Source: Scleromatobacter humisilvae (GTDB lineage: Bacteria > Pseudomonadota > Gammaproteobacteria > Burkholderiales > Burkholderiaceae_C). From it: DNA of 64,000 bases. A model generated the notes under the pieces. The model saw nothing but the letters and a program-made list of their open reading frames with translations, did not search any database and was not told the origin of the DNA. Position numbers and translations under genes: made by a program. Positions 37,940-47,343 of this stretch are shown piece after piece (within the stretch, counting starts at the first letter, position 1; each line of letters begins with the position of its first letter). The stretch spans positions 62,001-126,000 of the forward strand of contig NZ_JAJLJH010000005.1 in NCBI RefSeq assembly GCF_023231945.1. Reading direction: 5' to 3'.

Positions 37940-39222
37940 GCCGCCTGCGCTCCTTCCTTGCGGAACAGCTCGCGGAACACGGGATAGATCTGCGAGGCCT
38001 CGATCGCCTTGCGCATCGCGAAGTGGGGCACCTCGCCGACGATGCGCTGGTACTCTTCCCACAGGTTCTGCTCGGGCTCGGCCACCTGCACGTAGGCGAA
38101 GTAGCGGCATTTGGGCAGGATCTTGTCCATCAGCAGCTCGCGGCAGCGGCCGCTGTCGTGGTGCCAGTTGTCGCCGTCGCTGGCCTGCGCGCCGTAGATG
38201 TTCCACTGGTCGGCGGGATAGCGCGCACGGATGATCTCGTCCATCAGCACCAGTGCGCTGGAGACCACCGTGCCGCCCGTCTCGGTGGCGTGGAAGAAGT
38301 TCTGTTCGTCGACCTCGGCCGCCTGCGTGTGGTGGCGGATGAAGACGACCTCGATCTTGTCGTAGTGCCGCGTCAGGAACAGGTACAGCAGGATGAAGAA
38401 GCGCTTGGCGAGATCCTTGCGCGACTCGTCCATCGAGCCCGACACGTCCATCACGCAGAACATGACGGCGCGCGTGGACGGCACCGGCACCCGCACGCGG
38501 TTGCGGAACTTCAGGTCCAGCGGATCGAGGAAGGGCACGCGCGCGATGTGGCCCTTCAGGAACTTGATGCGCTCGACGAGGTCGGCCTTCTGCTTGAGCG
38601 AGACCTCGTCGCGCGCGCCCTGCTCCTCCAGCAAGGCCAGCGCGGCCTCGGCCTCGCGCAGCTCGCCGCGACTGTCGGCGCTGAGCGCGATGCGCCGGCC
38701 GAGGGCGCCGCGCATCGAGCGCACGATGCTGAGGTTGCTGGGCGTGCCGTCGTTGACGAAGCCGGCGCGATGCGACTTGTACTCGGGGATCTCGGCGAGC
38801 TGCGTGCGAGTCAGGTTGGGCAATGCGAGGTCGTCGAAGAACGCCTGCATGAACTCTTCCTTGGTGAGGTGGAACACGAAGTCGTCCTCGCCCTCGCCGG
38901 AGTCGCTCGCCTGGCCGCTGCCCGAGCCGCCCCCGCCACCGCCGTCGGGCCGCTTGATGCGGTCGCCGGTGACGTACTCGCTGTTGCCCGGATGCACGGC
39001 CTCGCGCTTGCCGCCCTGGCCGTGGCCGAACACCGGCTGGCTCAGGTCGCGCTTGGGGATGTGGACGTCCTCGCCCTGCTCGAGGTCGCGGATGCCCCGT
39101 CCGTCGACCGCGCGGCGCACGGCCTCGCGGATCTGCGCCTTGTGGCGGCGCAGGAAGCGCTCGCGGTTGCCGACCGACTTGTTCTTGCCGGACAGCCGTC
39201 GATCGATGATCTGTTGCAGCAT
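37936..39222 (-). CDS. yeaH: YeaH/YhbH family protein (DUF444)
   Basis: This 428-residue protein has a C-terminal von Willebrand A-like domain. Its metal-site motif is DVSGSMDESR in MFCVMDVSGSMD, followed by TGGTVVSSAL. The N-terminal part is basic, and a Gly/Ser-rich linker lies near residue 95. In E. coli yeaG-yeaH is induced by nitrogen starvation and stationary phase. Here it lies between the prkA kinase gene (77-base gap) and spoVR (4-base overlap). It may be a partner or target of the kinase. Confidence 0.94.
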   Translation of the reverse strand: MLQQIIDRRLSGKNKSVGNRERFLRRHKAQIREAVRRAVDGRGIRDLEQGEDVHIPKRDLSQPVFGHGQGGKREAVHPGNSEYVTGDRIKRPDGGGGGGSGSGQASDSGEGEDDFVFHLTKEEFMQAFFDDLALPNLTRTQLAEIPEYKSHRAGFVNDGTPSNLSIVRSMRGALGRRIALSADSRGELREAEAALALLEEQGARDEVSLKQKADLVERIKFLKGHIARVPFLDPLDLKFRNRVRVPVPSTRAVMFCVMDVSGSMDESRKDLAKRFFILLYLFLTRHYDKIEVVFIRHHTQAAEVDEQNFFHATETGGTVVSSALVLMDEIIRARYPADQWNIYGAQASDGDNWHHDSGRCRELLMDKILPKCRYFAYVQVAEPEQNLWEEYQRIVGEVPHFAMRKAIEASQIYPVFRELFRKEGAQAA

Positions 39223-39299
39223 TTGGTGACGCGGTTGGCGCGGTGAGCGCCGCGGAGACGAGCGTTCCGCGGCGGACTGTTGCTAGGAAGACCGTTCGA

Positions 39300-41222
39300 T
39301 CAGGAGCTCTTGCGAACGCGGAGATACCACTCGCAGAGCAGGCGCACCTGCTTCGGCGTGTAGCCCTTCTGCACCATCCGGTTGACGAAGTCCTCGTGCT
39401 TGCGGGCCTCGTCGGCGCTCGCCTTCGCGTTGAAACTGATGACCGGCAGCAGCTCTTCCGTGTTCGAGAACATCTTCTTCTCGATCACGACGCGCAGCTT
39501 CTCGTAGCTCGTCCACAGCGGGTTCTTGCCGTTGTTCTGCGCCCGGGCGCGCAGCACGAAGTTGACGATCTCGTTGCGAAAGTCCTTGGGGTTCGAGATG
39601 CCCGCGGGCTTCTCGATCTTCTCGAGCTCGGCATTCAGCGCGCTGCGATCGAACACCTCGCCGGTGTCGGTGTCGCGGTACTCCTGGTCCTGGATCCAGT
39701 AGTCGGCGTAGGTGACGTAGCGGTCGAAGATGTTCTGGCCGTACTCCGAATAGCTCTCGAGGTAGGCGGTCTGGATCTCCTTGCCGATGAACTCCGCATA
39801 GCGCGGCGCCAGGTTCTCCTTGATGAACGAGACGTACTTCTGCTCGGTCTCCGACGGGAACTGCTCGCGCTCGATCTGCTGCTCGAGCACGTACATCAGG
39901 TGCACCGGATTGGCGGCCACTTCCTGGCTGTCGAAGTTGAAGACCTTGGACAGGATCTTGTACGCGAAGCGCGTCGAGATGCCGCTCATGCCTTCGTCGA
40001 CGCCGGCGTAGTCGCGGTACTCCTGGTAGCTCTTGGCGCGCGGGTCGGTGTCCTTCAGGTTCTCGCCATCGTAGATCTGCATCTTCGAATACAGCGACGA
40101 GTTCTCCGGCTCCTTCAGCCGCGTAAGCATCGCGAACTGCGCCATCATCTTGAGCGTGCCCGGCGCGCAGGTGGCGTCCGCCAGCGACGAGCCGCGGATG
40201 AGCTTCTCGTAGATCTTGACTTCCTCGCTGACGCGCAGGCAATACGGCACCTTGACGATGTAGATGCGGTCGAGGAAGGCCTCGTTGTTCTTGTTGTTGC
40301 GGAAGGTCTTCCACTCGCTCTCGTTGGAGTGGGCCAGCACGATGCCATCGAACGGGATCGCGCCGAAGCCTTCGGTGCCCTTGAAGTTGCCTTCCTGCGT
40401 GGCGGTGAGCAGCGGGTGCAGCACCTTGATCGGCGCCTTGAACATCTCGACGAACTCGAGCAGGCCCTGGTTGGCCAGGCACAGGCCGCCGGAGTAGCTG
40501 TAGGCGTCGGGATCGTCCTGCGCGAAGGTCTCGAGCTTGCGGATGTCGACCTTGCCCACCAGCGACGAGATGTCCTGGTTGTTCTCGTCACCCGGCTCGG
40601 TCTTGCTGATGCCCACCTGCTTGAGGATGGAGGGCATGCGCTTGACGACCTTGAACTTGCGGATGTCGCCGCCGAATTCCTCCAGGCGCTTGACCGCCCA
40701 CGGCGACATGATGCGGTTGAGGTAGCGCCGCGGGATGCCGTATTCGCTCTCGAGGATCGCCCCGTCCTCGGTTGCGTTGAACAGCCCCAGCGGCGACTCG
40801 TTGACCGGCGAGCCCTTGATCGCATAGAACGGCACCTGCTCCATCAGCGCCTTCAGCCGCTCGGCGATGGAGCTCTTGCCGCCGCCCACGGGGCCCAGCA
40901 GGTAGAGGATCTGCTTCTTCTCTTCCAGCCCTTGCGCGGCGTGGCGGAAGTACGAGACGACCTGCTCGATCGCGTCCTCCATGCCGTAGAACTCGGCGAA
41001 GGCCGGATAGATCTTGATGACCTTGTTGGCGAACAGGCGCGACATGCGCGGGTCGTTGCGCGTGTCGATCGACTGCGGTTCGCCGATGGCCTTGAGCATG
41101 CGCTCCGGCGCCGTGGCATACGCCAGGGGGTTGCGCTTGCATTCCGCCAGGTACTCTTCGAGCGAGAGTTCTTCCTCGCGGGTTCGTTCGTAGCGGGCTG
41201 CGAACTGGCTGATCACGTCCAT
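39300..41222 (-). CDS. prkA: PrkA-family serine protein kinase (YeaG)
   Basis: This 640-residue protein has an N-terminal AAA+ module with Walker A GPVGGGKS at residues 110-117 and a C-terminal kinase-like PrkA domain. In E. coli YeaG phosphorylates proteins under nitrogen starvation, and in Bacillus PrkA affects sporulation. The start at 41222 has GGAGG at good spacing; an ATG at 41252 is in frame but lacks this. It is first of three genes with yeaH and spoVR. The 453-base region upstream must hold its promoter. Confidence 0.95.
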   Translation of the reverse strand: MDVISQFAARYERTREEELSLEEYLAECKRNPLAYATAPERMLKAIGEPQSIDTRNDPRMSRLFANKVIKIYPAFAEFYGMEDAIEQVVSYFRHAAQGLEEKKQILYLLGPVGGGKSSIAERLKALMEQVPFYAIKGSPVNESPLGLFNATEDGAILESEYGIPRRYLNRIMSPWAVKRLEEFGGDIRKFKVVKRMPSILKQVGISKTEPGDENNQDISSLVGKVDIRKLETFAQDDPDAYSYSGGLCLANQGLLEFVEMFKAPIKVLHPLLTATQEGNFKGTEGFGAIPFDGIVLAHSNESEWKTFRNNKNNEAFLDRIYIVKVPYCLRVSEEVKIYEKLIRGSSLADATCAPGTLKMMAQFAMLTRLKEPENSSLYSKMQIYDGENLKDTDPRAKSYQEYRDYAGVDEGMSGISTRFAYKILSKVFNFDSQEVAANPVHLMYVLEQQIEREQFPSETEQKYVSFIKENLAPRYAEFIGKEIQTAYLESYSEYGQNIFDRYVTYADYWIQDQEYRDTDTGEVFDRSALNAELEKIEKPAGISNPKDFRNEIVNFVLRARAQNNGKNPLWTSYEKLRVVIEKKMFSNTEELLPVISFNAKASADEARKHEDFVNRMVQKGYTPKQVRLLCEWYLRVRKSS

Positions 41223-41675
41223 GACAAACCTCCGGGCTGAGTGACACTGCAAGCGCCGAACACGAGGTGAATCGAGTCGGGCCAGGCGCTTGCGTCTGGA
41301 ATGTTTTGATGGAGTCCGGGCCAGACCGGAACGTTCTTGCGGGAAGTACGTACCGGTGAGTCAAGGCGCCATCAGAGCAGTCCGTTCAGCGGGGAAAGGG
41401 ACGATGAACTCTCTCTGAATCCGTAGGTTACAGCGTGCGACGGTTTTGTGGTTGTCGATCAGGCGAATAAGGACTTGTTCCGGTTTTATCTTGTCCTTTC
41501 CCGGCCTACATTTCAACTCGCCTGTAGGATTCTTTCCACGCGTGCGCGGATTGACCCGCCCGCCAGCCCGTGTCGCCTGAACCGGGCGTGGCGAGGCCTT
41601 CGTCTTGTCGCGCACGACACCGCCTGCTCGGCTTGCCCGGGCCTTCGCGGCGTCCCGCCTCTTTCGGAGACACCG
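41223..41675. other. 453-base intergenic region between prkA and a lipoprotein gene
   Basis: This is the longest clearly non-coding gap. A relatively AT-rich stretch at 41430-41510 could carry divergent promoters for prkA (minus) and the lipoprotein (plus). I looked for a sigma-54 GG-N10-GC element on the minus strand and saw none that was convincing. No RNA gene or repeat was evident. Confidence 0.5.
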
Positions 41676-43247
41676 ATGATTCGAACCGAGACGCGCCTGC
41701 GCCTCCTGTGGCTGACGCTCGCCTGCACGACCCTGGCCGCATGCGGCGGCGGTGGCGGCTCGACGACCGCGCCGCCGCCGCCCGCGCCGGCACCCGCACC
41801 GTCGGAGTCGGCCTACCTGCTGGCCGAGTTCGTCGCCACCGATTCCAACGGCCAGTTCGTGCGCGTCTGGGACCCCGCGCACCCGACGGTCGCGGTGCAG
41901 AACGTCAAGCTCGTGATGAGCAACGGCATCCAATGGGCGTCGTCGCATCTCGTCTTCGCCGATGCAACGACCTACAACGCCGGCACGCGCACGGTCACGA
42001 CGCTGGGCCACGCGAAGGTGTTCTACGACAACGACGGCAAGCTCTTTTCGATCGACCTGCGCGGCGGCCAGTCGCATGCGCCGGTGCAGTTGTCGAGCGC
42101 GACCGACGTGTTCATGCCCGTGCGCGCCTACGCGATGGATGCCGGCGGCGACGACGCCTGGGTCGACGCCCAGGGCGGCAACCACGACTGGGCGATCCGC
42201 AGCTCGATGGTGGCCGCGACGGCGCCTGTCTTCGTCCGGCACGTCATCGCGCCGCTGCGCGATGCCGCCACCGGCCTGCCGCAATACTTCTTCGCCTCGC
42301 TGGGTGTCGACGGCACGCACCCGGTGCCGGCGACCTACGAGATCGCGGACGCCGCCACCTTCGGGCAGGTTCCCACGCCGCCCGTCGACGAGATGGCGGC
42401 GGCCGACGGCTGGATCGGCGCGGATCCGGGCCAGCAGGGCCTGGGTTACGTGGCCATCGACGGCCAGCTGCGCGAACTGCACTGGACCGCCGGCGGCGTG
42501 AGCGTGGATGCGAGCAGCCTGCGCGCGCTCGCGGGCAGCGGCACGTCCGCGACCACGTCCGACGCGCAGTCGCTCTACGTCGTCGACGGCACCACGCTGC
42601 TGTCGCTGGCCAACGGCACCGCGCGCACGGTCGGCAGCTTCACATTCGCACCGGCCACGTTGACGGACGCGGGCGGCTACGTGGCGGGCGTCGAGATCAG
42701 CGGCGCGACGGCGACCCAGCCCAAGTACCAGGTCGAGACCGTGAGCAAGACGAGCGGCGCCACCACGCTGGTCGAACCGGAGGCGACGACACTGCAGCTG
42801 CTGGCGGCGTCGTCCGACGGGCTGATCCTGTCCGGCACGGTGGAACAGCCGCAGGCCTTCGTGCTGGCCAGCGGCGACAACCTGGTGCGCACGACGCTCG
42901 GCTCGCAATGGGTGGGCGTGGTGCGCGCGGCCGGCGCGCGCGTCGACCAGCCTGCGGCGCCCGTGGCGCTGCTGTCCTGCGTGGCCGGCACGACGGGTTT
43001 CTGCGTGCCCGGCGCGCTGACGCAGCTGGACTTCTCCGGCACCGGCATCGCGCTCGGCAACGTCGCCGCGAGCGCGCCGATGCTGCGGGGCGATGCGATC
43101 GTGGGACTCGCATCGTCGCTGTCGGGCCAGACGCTGCTGAACTCGCCCGCAGGCTTCGGCGACGGCGAGACCGACCGCCGCGATGCGTGGCAATTCACGC
43201 CGGCCACGGCGGGCTCGCTGACCCGCGTGACCAGCAACCTGCCCTAG
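41676..43247 (+). CDS. Large lipoprotein of unknown function
   Basis: This 523-residue predicted lipoprotein has a lipobox ending at Cys23 (TLAAC), followed by GGGGGS and a Pro/Ala linker, a common surface-tether layout. The mature part is rich in Thr, Ala and Gly with repeated short beta-strand-like phrases (for example TLLSLANGTARTVGSF and YVVDGTTLLS), suggesting a beta-propeller or beta-rich fold. Several DG and TT patterns recur but no strict repeat unit is clear. I recognise no enzyme motif. Its stop overlaps parB by four bases in convergent orientation. Confidence 0.85.
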   Translation: MIRTETRLRLLWLTLACTTLAACGGGGGSTTAPPPPAPAPAPSESAYLLAEFVATDSNGQFVRVWDPAHPTVAVQNVKLVMSNGIQWASSHLVFADATTYNAGTRTVTTLGHAKVFYDNDGKLFSIDLRGGQSHAPVQLSSATDVFMPVRAYAMDAGGDDAWVDAQGGNHDWAIRSSMVAATAPVFVRHVIAPLRDAATGLPQYFFASLGVDGTHPVPATYEIADAATFGQVPTPPVDEMAAADGWIGADPGQQGLGYVAIDGQLRELHWTAGGVSVDASSLRALAGSGTSATTSDAQSLYVVDGTTLLSLANGTARTVGSFTFAPATLTDAGGYVAGVEISGATATQPKYQVETVSKTSGATTLVEPEATTLQLLAASSDGLILSGTVEQPQAFVLASGDNLVRTTLGSQWVGVVRAAGARVDQPAAPVALLSCVAGTTGFCVPGALTQLDFSGTGIALGNVAASAPMLRGDAIVGLASSLSGQTLLNSPAGFGDGETDRRDAWQFTPATAGSLTRVTSNLP

Positions 43248-44164
43248 TCTTCCTCGGACAGGCCGAGGCGCTCGAGCAATCCGCTCAGCTCGTCATTCGA
43301 GCCGAACGAGATCGCGATCTCGCCCGAGTCGCCGTGGCGCGTCTTCTTGAGCATGCGGATCTCGACGACGGCGGCGAGCTTGTCGGCGAGCTGCTCCTCG
43401 AGGCGCGCCAGGTCTCCGCGCTTTTCCTTCTTGACGCGCAGCAGCGGCGTCTGCCGTCCGCTGCTCGCCTGGCTGCGCGCGACGAGCCTCTCGGCGTCGC
43501 GCACCGACATCTTCCTGGCGACGATCTCCGTCGCGTTGAGGATCTGCTGCGCCGGCTCCAGCGTGAGCAGCGCGCGCGCATGGCCCATGTCGAGGTCGCC
43601 TGCCATCAGCATCTGCTGCACCGGCGCCGCCAGATTGAGCAGGCGCAGCAGGTTGCTGGCCGCGCTGCGCGAGCGGCCGACGGACTGCGCCGCGACCTCG
43701 TGCGTCATGCCGAACTCGTCGACGAGGCGCTTCAGGCCCTGCGCCTCTTCCAGCGGATTCAGGTCCTCGCGCTGGATGTTCTCGATCAGCGCCATCACGG
43801 CGGCCGATTCGTCGGGCACCTCGCGCACCAGCACCGGCACCTCGTCGAGCCCGGCCAGCTTGGCGGCGCGGAAGCGGCGTTCGCCGGCGATGATCTCGTA
43901 GCGCTGCGCCTTCGCGCCCGCGCCCTCGAGCGGCCGCACCAGGATCGGCTGCATGATGCCCTGGCCGCGGATGCTCTCGGCCAGCTCGTACAGCGAGCCT
44001 TCGTCCATGCGCGTGCGCGGCTGGTACCTGCCGGCCTGCATCTGCGTGAGCTTCAGCGTGGTGGGCAGCGTCGGGCCGCCCGCGGGCGCCGGCGTCTCGT
44101 CGATCTTCGGGCCGAGCAGGGCTTCGAGGCCCATGCCGAGTCCCTTGGGTTTTTTGGTGACCAT
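43244..44164 (-). CDS. parB: Chromosome partitioning protein ParB
   Basis: This 306-residue DNA-binding CTPase spreads from parS sites to segregate the origin region. The N-terminal CTP-binding motif is GERRFRAAKLAG, followed by ALIENIQREDLNPLEEA and the helix-turn-helix TEVAAQSVGRSRSAASNLLRLL-type region (read as HEVAAQSVGRSRSAASN). A C-terminal dimerisation domain is present. The partner parA, usually just upstream, is not here; a small hydrolase gene precedes it and then argC on the other strand. Confidence 0.95.
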   Translation of the reverse strand: MVTKKPKGLGMGLEALLGPKIDETPAPAGGPTLPTTLKLTQMQAGRYQPRTRMDEGSLYELAESIRGQGIMQPILVRPLEGAGAKAQRYEIIAGERRFRAAKLAGLDEVPVLVREVPDESAAVMALIENIQREDLNPLEEAQGLKRLVDEFGMTHEVAAQSVGRSRSAASNLLRLLNLAAPVQQMLMAGDLDMGHARALLTLEPAQQILNATEIVARKMSVRDAERLVARSQASSGRQTPLLRVKKEKRGDLARLEEQLADKLAAVVEIRMLKKTRHGDSGEIAISFGSNDELSGLLERLGLSEED

Positions 44165-44196
44165 GAGGCGGATTGTCCCCGAGAAAAACAGCGGAG

Positions 44197-44796
44197 CTAG
44201 TTGCCGGCGGCAGGATTGCGCAGCAGATCGGCCAGCAGCTGTCGTCCTTCGGGCCAGTCGCCGAGGCCGGAATCGGCGTTCAGGTGGCCGCGCCCTCGCA
44301 CCTCCAGCACCTGCGAGCCCCAGTCGATGGCCATGCCGCGCGCCCGGTCGAGCGCGCAGAACGGATCGTCCGTGCTGATGACGGCCAGCGACGGGAACGG
44401 CAGCCGCTGCCGGACGATGGGCGTGAACGAGTGCAGCACGCCGCGCACCTCGTCGCGCTCGACGTCGGGCGGGGCCACCAGCAGCGCGGCACGCACGCGG
44501 CCCGTCTTGCGCGAATGCGCGGCCCAGCCGGCGGTCAGCTGGCAGCCGAGGCTGTGCGCGACCAGCGCGACCTGCGGCGATTCCTCGCGGGCCTCGAGCT
44601 CGCCGATCGCCTCGTCCAGCCGCATCATCCAGTCGCCGCGCAGCGGGTGCATCCAGTCGCTCTGCTCGACCCGGACGTCGCTGTACAGCGCCTCCCAGCG
44701 GCTCTGCCAGTGGCGCGGACCGGAGTTCTGCCAGCCCGGCAGCACCAGCACGTGCAGGCGGGGCACTTCTGCGCGGCAGGGATCGTGTAATGTCAT
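44197..44796 (-). CDS. RBBP9/YdeN-family alpha/beta hydrolase
   Basis: This 199-residue serine hydrolase has nucleophile Ser82 in HSLGC, an acid in STDDPF (Asp143 or Asp144), and catalytic His171 in GRGHLNADSGLGDWP. It starts with the family phrase VLPGWQNSGPRHWQ. Substrates are unknown for most members. It precedes parB by 32 bases on the same strand, so they may be co-transcribed. In several Burkholderiales a hydrolase of this family lies in the par region. Confidence 0.9.
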   Translation of the reverse strand: MTLHDPCRAEVPRLHVLVLPGWQNSGPRHWQSRWEALYSDVRVEQSDWMHPLRGDWMMRLDEAIGELEAREESPQVALVAHSLGCQLTAGWAAHSRKTGRVRAALLVAPPDVERDEVRGVLHSFTPIVRQRLPFPSLAVISTDDPFCALDRARGMAIDWGSQVLEVRGRGHLNADSGLGDWPEGRQLLADLLRNPAAGN

Positions 44797-44891
44797 TGCC
44801 TTATGCTTCGCCTTGAATGACCGCTTCGCTGCGGCACATCGATTCTGCCGCGTCGGGCCCGACGGCCCCCGGCACCCGGAGATTTCAAGCC

Positions 44892-45884
44892 ATGAGCACC
44901 GCCCCCAAGAAGTTCCGCGTCTACGTCGACGGCCAGGAAGGCACGACCGGATTGCGCATCCACGAGATGCTCGCCGCCCGCCCCGACCTCGAGCTGCTGC
45001 GCATCTCGCCCGAGCTGCGCAAGGACGACGCCGAGCGCGCGCGCCTGCTCAACGCCGCGGACGTCGCGTTCCTGTGCCTGCCCGACGAGGCCTCGCGCGC
45101 CGCCGCGAAGATGATCACCAACCCGGACACCTGCCTGATCGACGCCAGCACCGCGCACCGCACCGACCCGAGCTGGGTCTACGGCCTGCCCGAGCTCGCG
45201 CCCGGCCAGCGCGAGGCGCTGCGCACGGCCAAGCGCATCGCCAACCCGGGCTGCCACGCCACCGCGTTCATCCTGCTGATGCGACCGCTGGTCGACGCGG
45301 GGCTGGTCGCGGTCGACGCCAACGTCACGGCGACGTCCATCACCGGCTACTCGGGCGGCGGCAAGAAGATGATCGAGCAGTACCAGGGCTGGCATGCGCG
45401 CCAGATGGACGGCGAGCGCCAGGTCGACGCCGCGCTGAGCGCGCCGCGCCCGTACGCGCTGGGCCTCGCGCACAAGCACATCCCCGAGATGAAGACGTGC
45501 TCGAAGCTGACGCGCGCGCCGGTCTTCATGCCCATCGTGGGCAACTTCTACAAGGGCCTGGCGGTCAGCATCCCGTTCCACCTGAACCAGTTCGCCGCGG
45601 ACACCGACGCCGCGAAGGTGCACGCCACGCTCGCCGAGCGCTACGCCGGCGAGCCGTTCGTCAACGTGATGCCGCTGTCCGATCCGGCGGTGATCGCCGA
45701 GGGCTCGTTCGACGTCCAGGCCTGCAACGACACGCAGCGCGCCGACCTGTTCGTCTTCGCCGGTGCCGGGCAGGTGCTGCTGATGGCGCGCATCGACAAT
45801 CTCGGCAAGGGCGCGTCCGGCGCCGCGGTGCAGACGATGAACCTGCACCTCGGCCTGCCCGAGACCTTGAGCCTGCAGGACTGA
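44892..45884 (+). CDS. argC: N-acetyl-gamma-glutamyl-phosphate reductase, type 2
   Basis: This 330-residue enzyme performs the third step of arginine synthesis with NADPH. The nucleotide motif VDGQEGTTGLRIHE and catalytic Cys121 in NPGCHATAF are clear, and GYSGGGKKMIEQY and the KHIPEM segment are conserved. The short form with GQEGTTGLRIHE is type 2 ArgC. The frame is open to 44817, but the ATG at 44892 starts right before the domain. It stands alone; other arg genes are not in the window. Confidence 0.95.
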   Translation: MSTAPKKFRVYVDGQEGTTGLRIHEMLAARPDLELLRISPELRKDDAERARLLNAADVAFLCLPDEASRAAAKMITNPDTCLIDASTAHRTDPSWVYGLPELAPGQREALRTAKRIANPGCHATAFILLMRPLVDAGLVAVDANVTATSITGYSGGGKKMIEQYQGWHARQMDGERQVDAALSAPRPYALGLAHKHIPEMKTCSKLTRAPVFMPIVGNFYKGLAVSIPFHLNQFAADTDAAKVHATLAERYAGEPFVNVMPLSDPAVIAEGSFDVQACNDTQRADLFVFAGAGQVLLMARIDNLGKGASGAAVQTMNLHLGLPETLSLQD

Positions 45885-45957
45885 TGCGACCCGCCGCCAC
45901 GGCCGCCTGCCCTCGCGCGCCAGCGTGGCGGCGCTGCTTTTGCGGAGCGGCCGTCGC

Positions 45958-47343
45958 ATGACGAACGCGTCTGCCGAGACCCTGCGGGACTCGCGCGGAC
46001 TGCGTCTGGGAACCGCGTCGCGCGCGGCCGCCGACCGCGCGGACGAGGCGCTGTGGCAGATGATGACCTTCGCCGACACGCCGCGTCTCGCGCTGCAGGC
46101 CGCGCGCGAGGCCGACGCCGGCTGGGCCCTGCCGCTGCTGCTCGACGCCGGCTTCCGGCTCGGCCTGAACCAGCCGGACGACCGCGCCGCCGCGCGCGAG
46201 CTGCTCGCGTCCGCGGGCGCGCTCGCGTCCCGCGCGACCGCGCGCGAGCGCGCGCACCTCGAGGCCTTGACGCGCCTGCAGGAAGGCCGCGTGGCGGCGG
46301 CGCTGCGCATCTGGGACGACCTGCTGCTGGAGCATCCGCGCGACGCGCTCGCGCTGCACTGGGCGCACCAGTGGGATCACGCGCGCGGCGATTCGGCCAG
46401 CATGCGGCTGCGCCCGGCCCGCGCCCTGCCGGAGTGGGACGACGCCGACCCGCTGTTCCCGTGCGTGCTGGGGCTTTACGCCTTCGGCCTCGCCGAAGGC
46501 CACCAGCTGGCGCTGGCCGAGGATCTCGGCCGGCGCGCGATCGCGCTCGCGCAGGAGCAGCGTGCCGACGCGCCGGCGCGCGTCCCGTGGGCCGTGCACG
46601 CCGTCACGCACGCGATGGAGATGCAGGGCCGCTTCGACGACGGCGCGATCTGGCTGCGCCAGCAGCAGGCCGGCTGGACCGACGGCACGCGCTTCGCGAG
46701 CCATCTGTGGTGGCATCTCGCGCTGTTCCGGCTGGAGGCGCTCGACGTCACCGGCGCGCTGCGCCTGATCGACACGCACCTGTCGGGCGCCGCGCTGACG
46801 CACGGCCTGCAGTGCGTGGACGCCGCGGCGCTGTACTGGCGACTGCGTGTGATGGACGTCGAGGTCGACGCGCTGTTCAAGGACCTGCTGCAGCGCTGGT
46901 CGCCCGAGCCCGAGCAGGCCGGCGTCCACGCGTTCACCGACTGGCACGTGGTGCTCGCGATGCTGGGCGCCGGCGAGCGCGCGCAGGCCGAGGGTTGGGT
47001 CGCGCGCTGCGCCGAGCGCGTGATGCGCGCCGAGGAAGGTGCGCGCAGCAACCACGCGGTCGCGCGCGACCTCGGCCTGCCGCTCATGCGCGCGCTGCTG
47101 GCGGCGGACCGCGGCGAGCACGACGCCGCCGTGCGCGGCCTCTACCTCGTGCACGAATCCGCGGCGCGGCTGGGCGGCAGCCACGTGCGGCGCGACCTCG
47201 TCGCCCAGACGCTGATGAACGTCGCCGCCGCCAGCAAGCTGCCGCACATCGGCCGCGCGCTGCTCAACGAACGCTGCCTGGCCAAGCCGGTGACGCCGCT
47301 GACCCGCCACTGGGCCGGCAAGCTGGGCGTGGCGATCGCCTGA
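45958..47343 (+). CDS. TPR-repeat protein, StaR-like
   Basis: This 461-residue cytoplasmic protein is built of helical repeats rich in Ala, Leu and Arg. It starts NASAETLRDSRGLRLGTASRAAADRAD in pieces, with repeats such as ARERAHLEALTRLQEGRVAAALRIWDDLLLEHPRDALALHWAHQ visible as TPR-like units. It resembles the StaR-like TPR family. The function is unknown; such proteins usually act in protein contacts or regulation. It follows argC by 73 bases. Its 3' end meets the DMT exporter gene without a gap. Confidence 0.75.
   Translation: MTNASAETLRDSRGLRLGTASRAAADRADEALWQMMTFADTPRLALQAAREADAGWALPLLLDAGFRLGLNQPDDRAAARELLASAGALASRATARERAHLEALTRLQEGRVAAALRIWDDLLLEHPRDALALHWAHQWDHARGDSASMRLRPARALPEWDDADPLFPCVLGLYAFGLAEGHQLALAEDLGRRAIALAQEQRADAPARVPWAVHAVTHAMEMQGRFDDGAIWLRQQQAGWTDGTRFASHLWWHLALFRLEALDVTGALRLIDTHLSGAALTHGLQCVDAAALYWRLRVMDVEVDALFKDLLQRWSPEPEQAGVHAFTDWHVVLAMLGAGERAQAEGWVARCAERVMRAEEGARSNHAVARDLGLPLMRALLAADRGEHDAAVRGLYLVHESAARLGGSHVRRDLVAQTLMNVAAASKLPHIGRALLNERCLAKPVTPLTRHWAGKLGVAIA

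Noticed and set aside
41223-41420. Sigma-54 promoter for prkA
   Set aside because: yeaG in E. coli is linked to nitrogen starvation, but I found no GG-N10-GC element with acceptable match on the minus strand.
41676-43247. Tandem peptide repeats in the large lipoprotein
   Set aside because: Similar phrases recur, but no fixed period or aligned unit could be set by eye.
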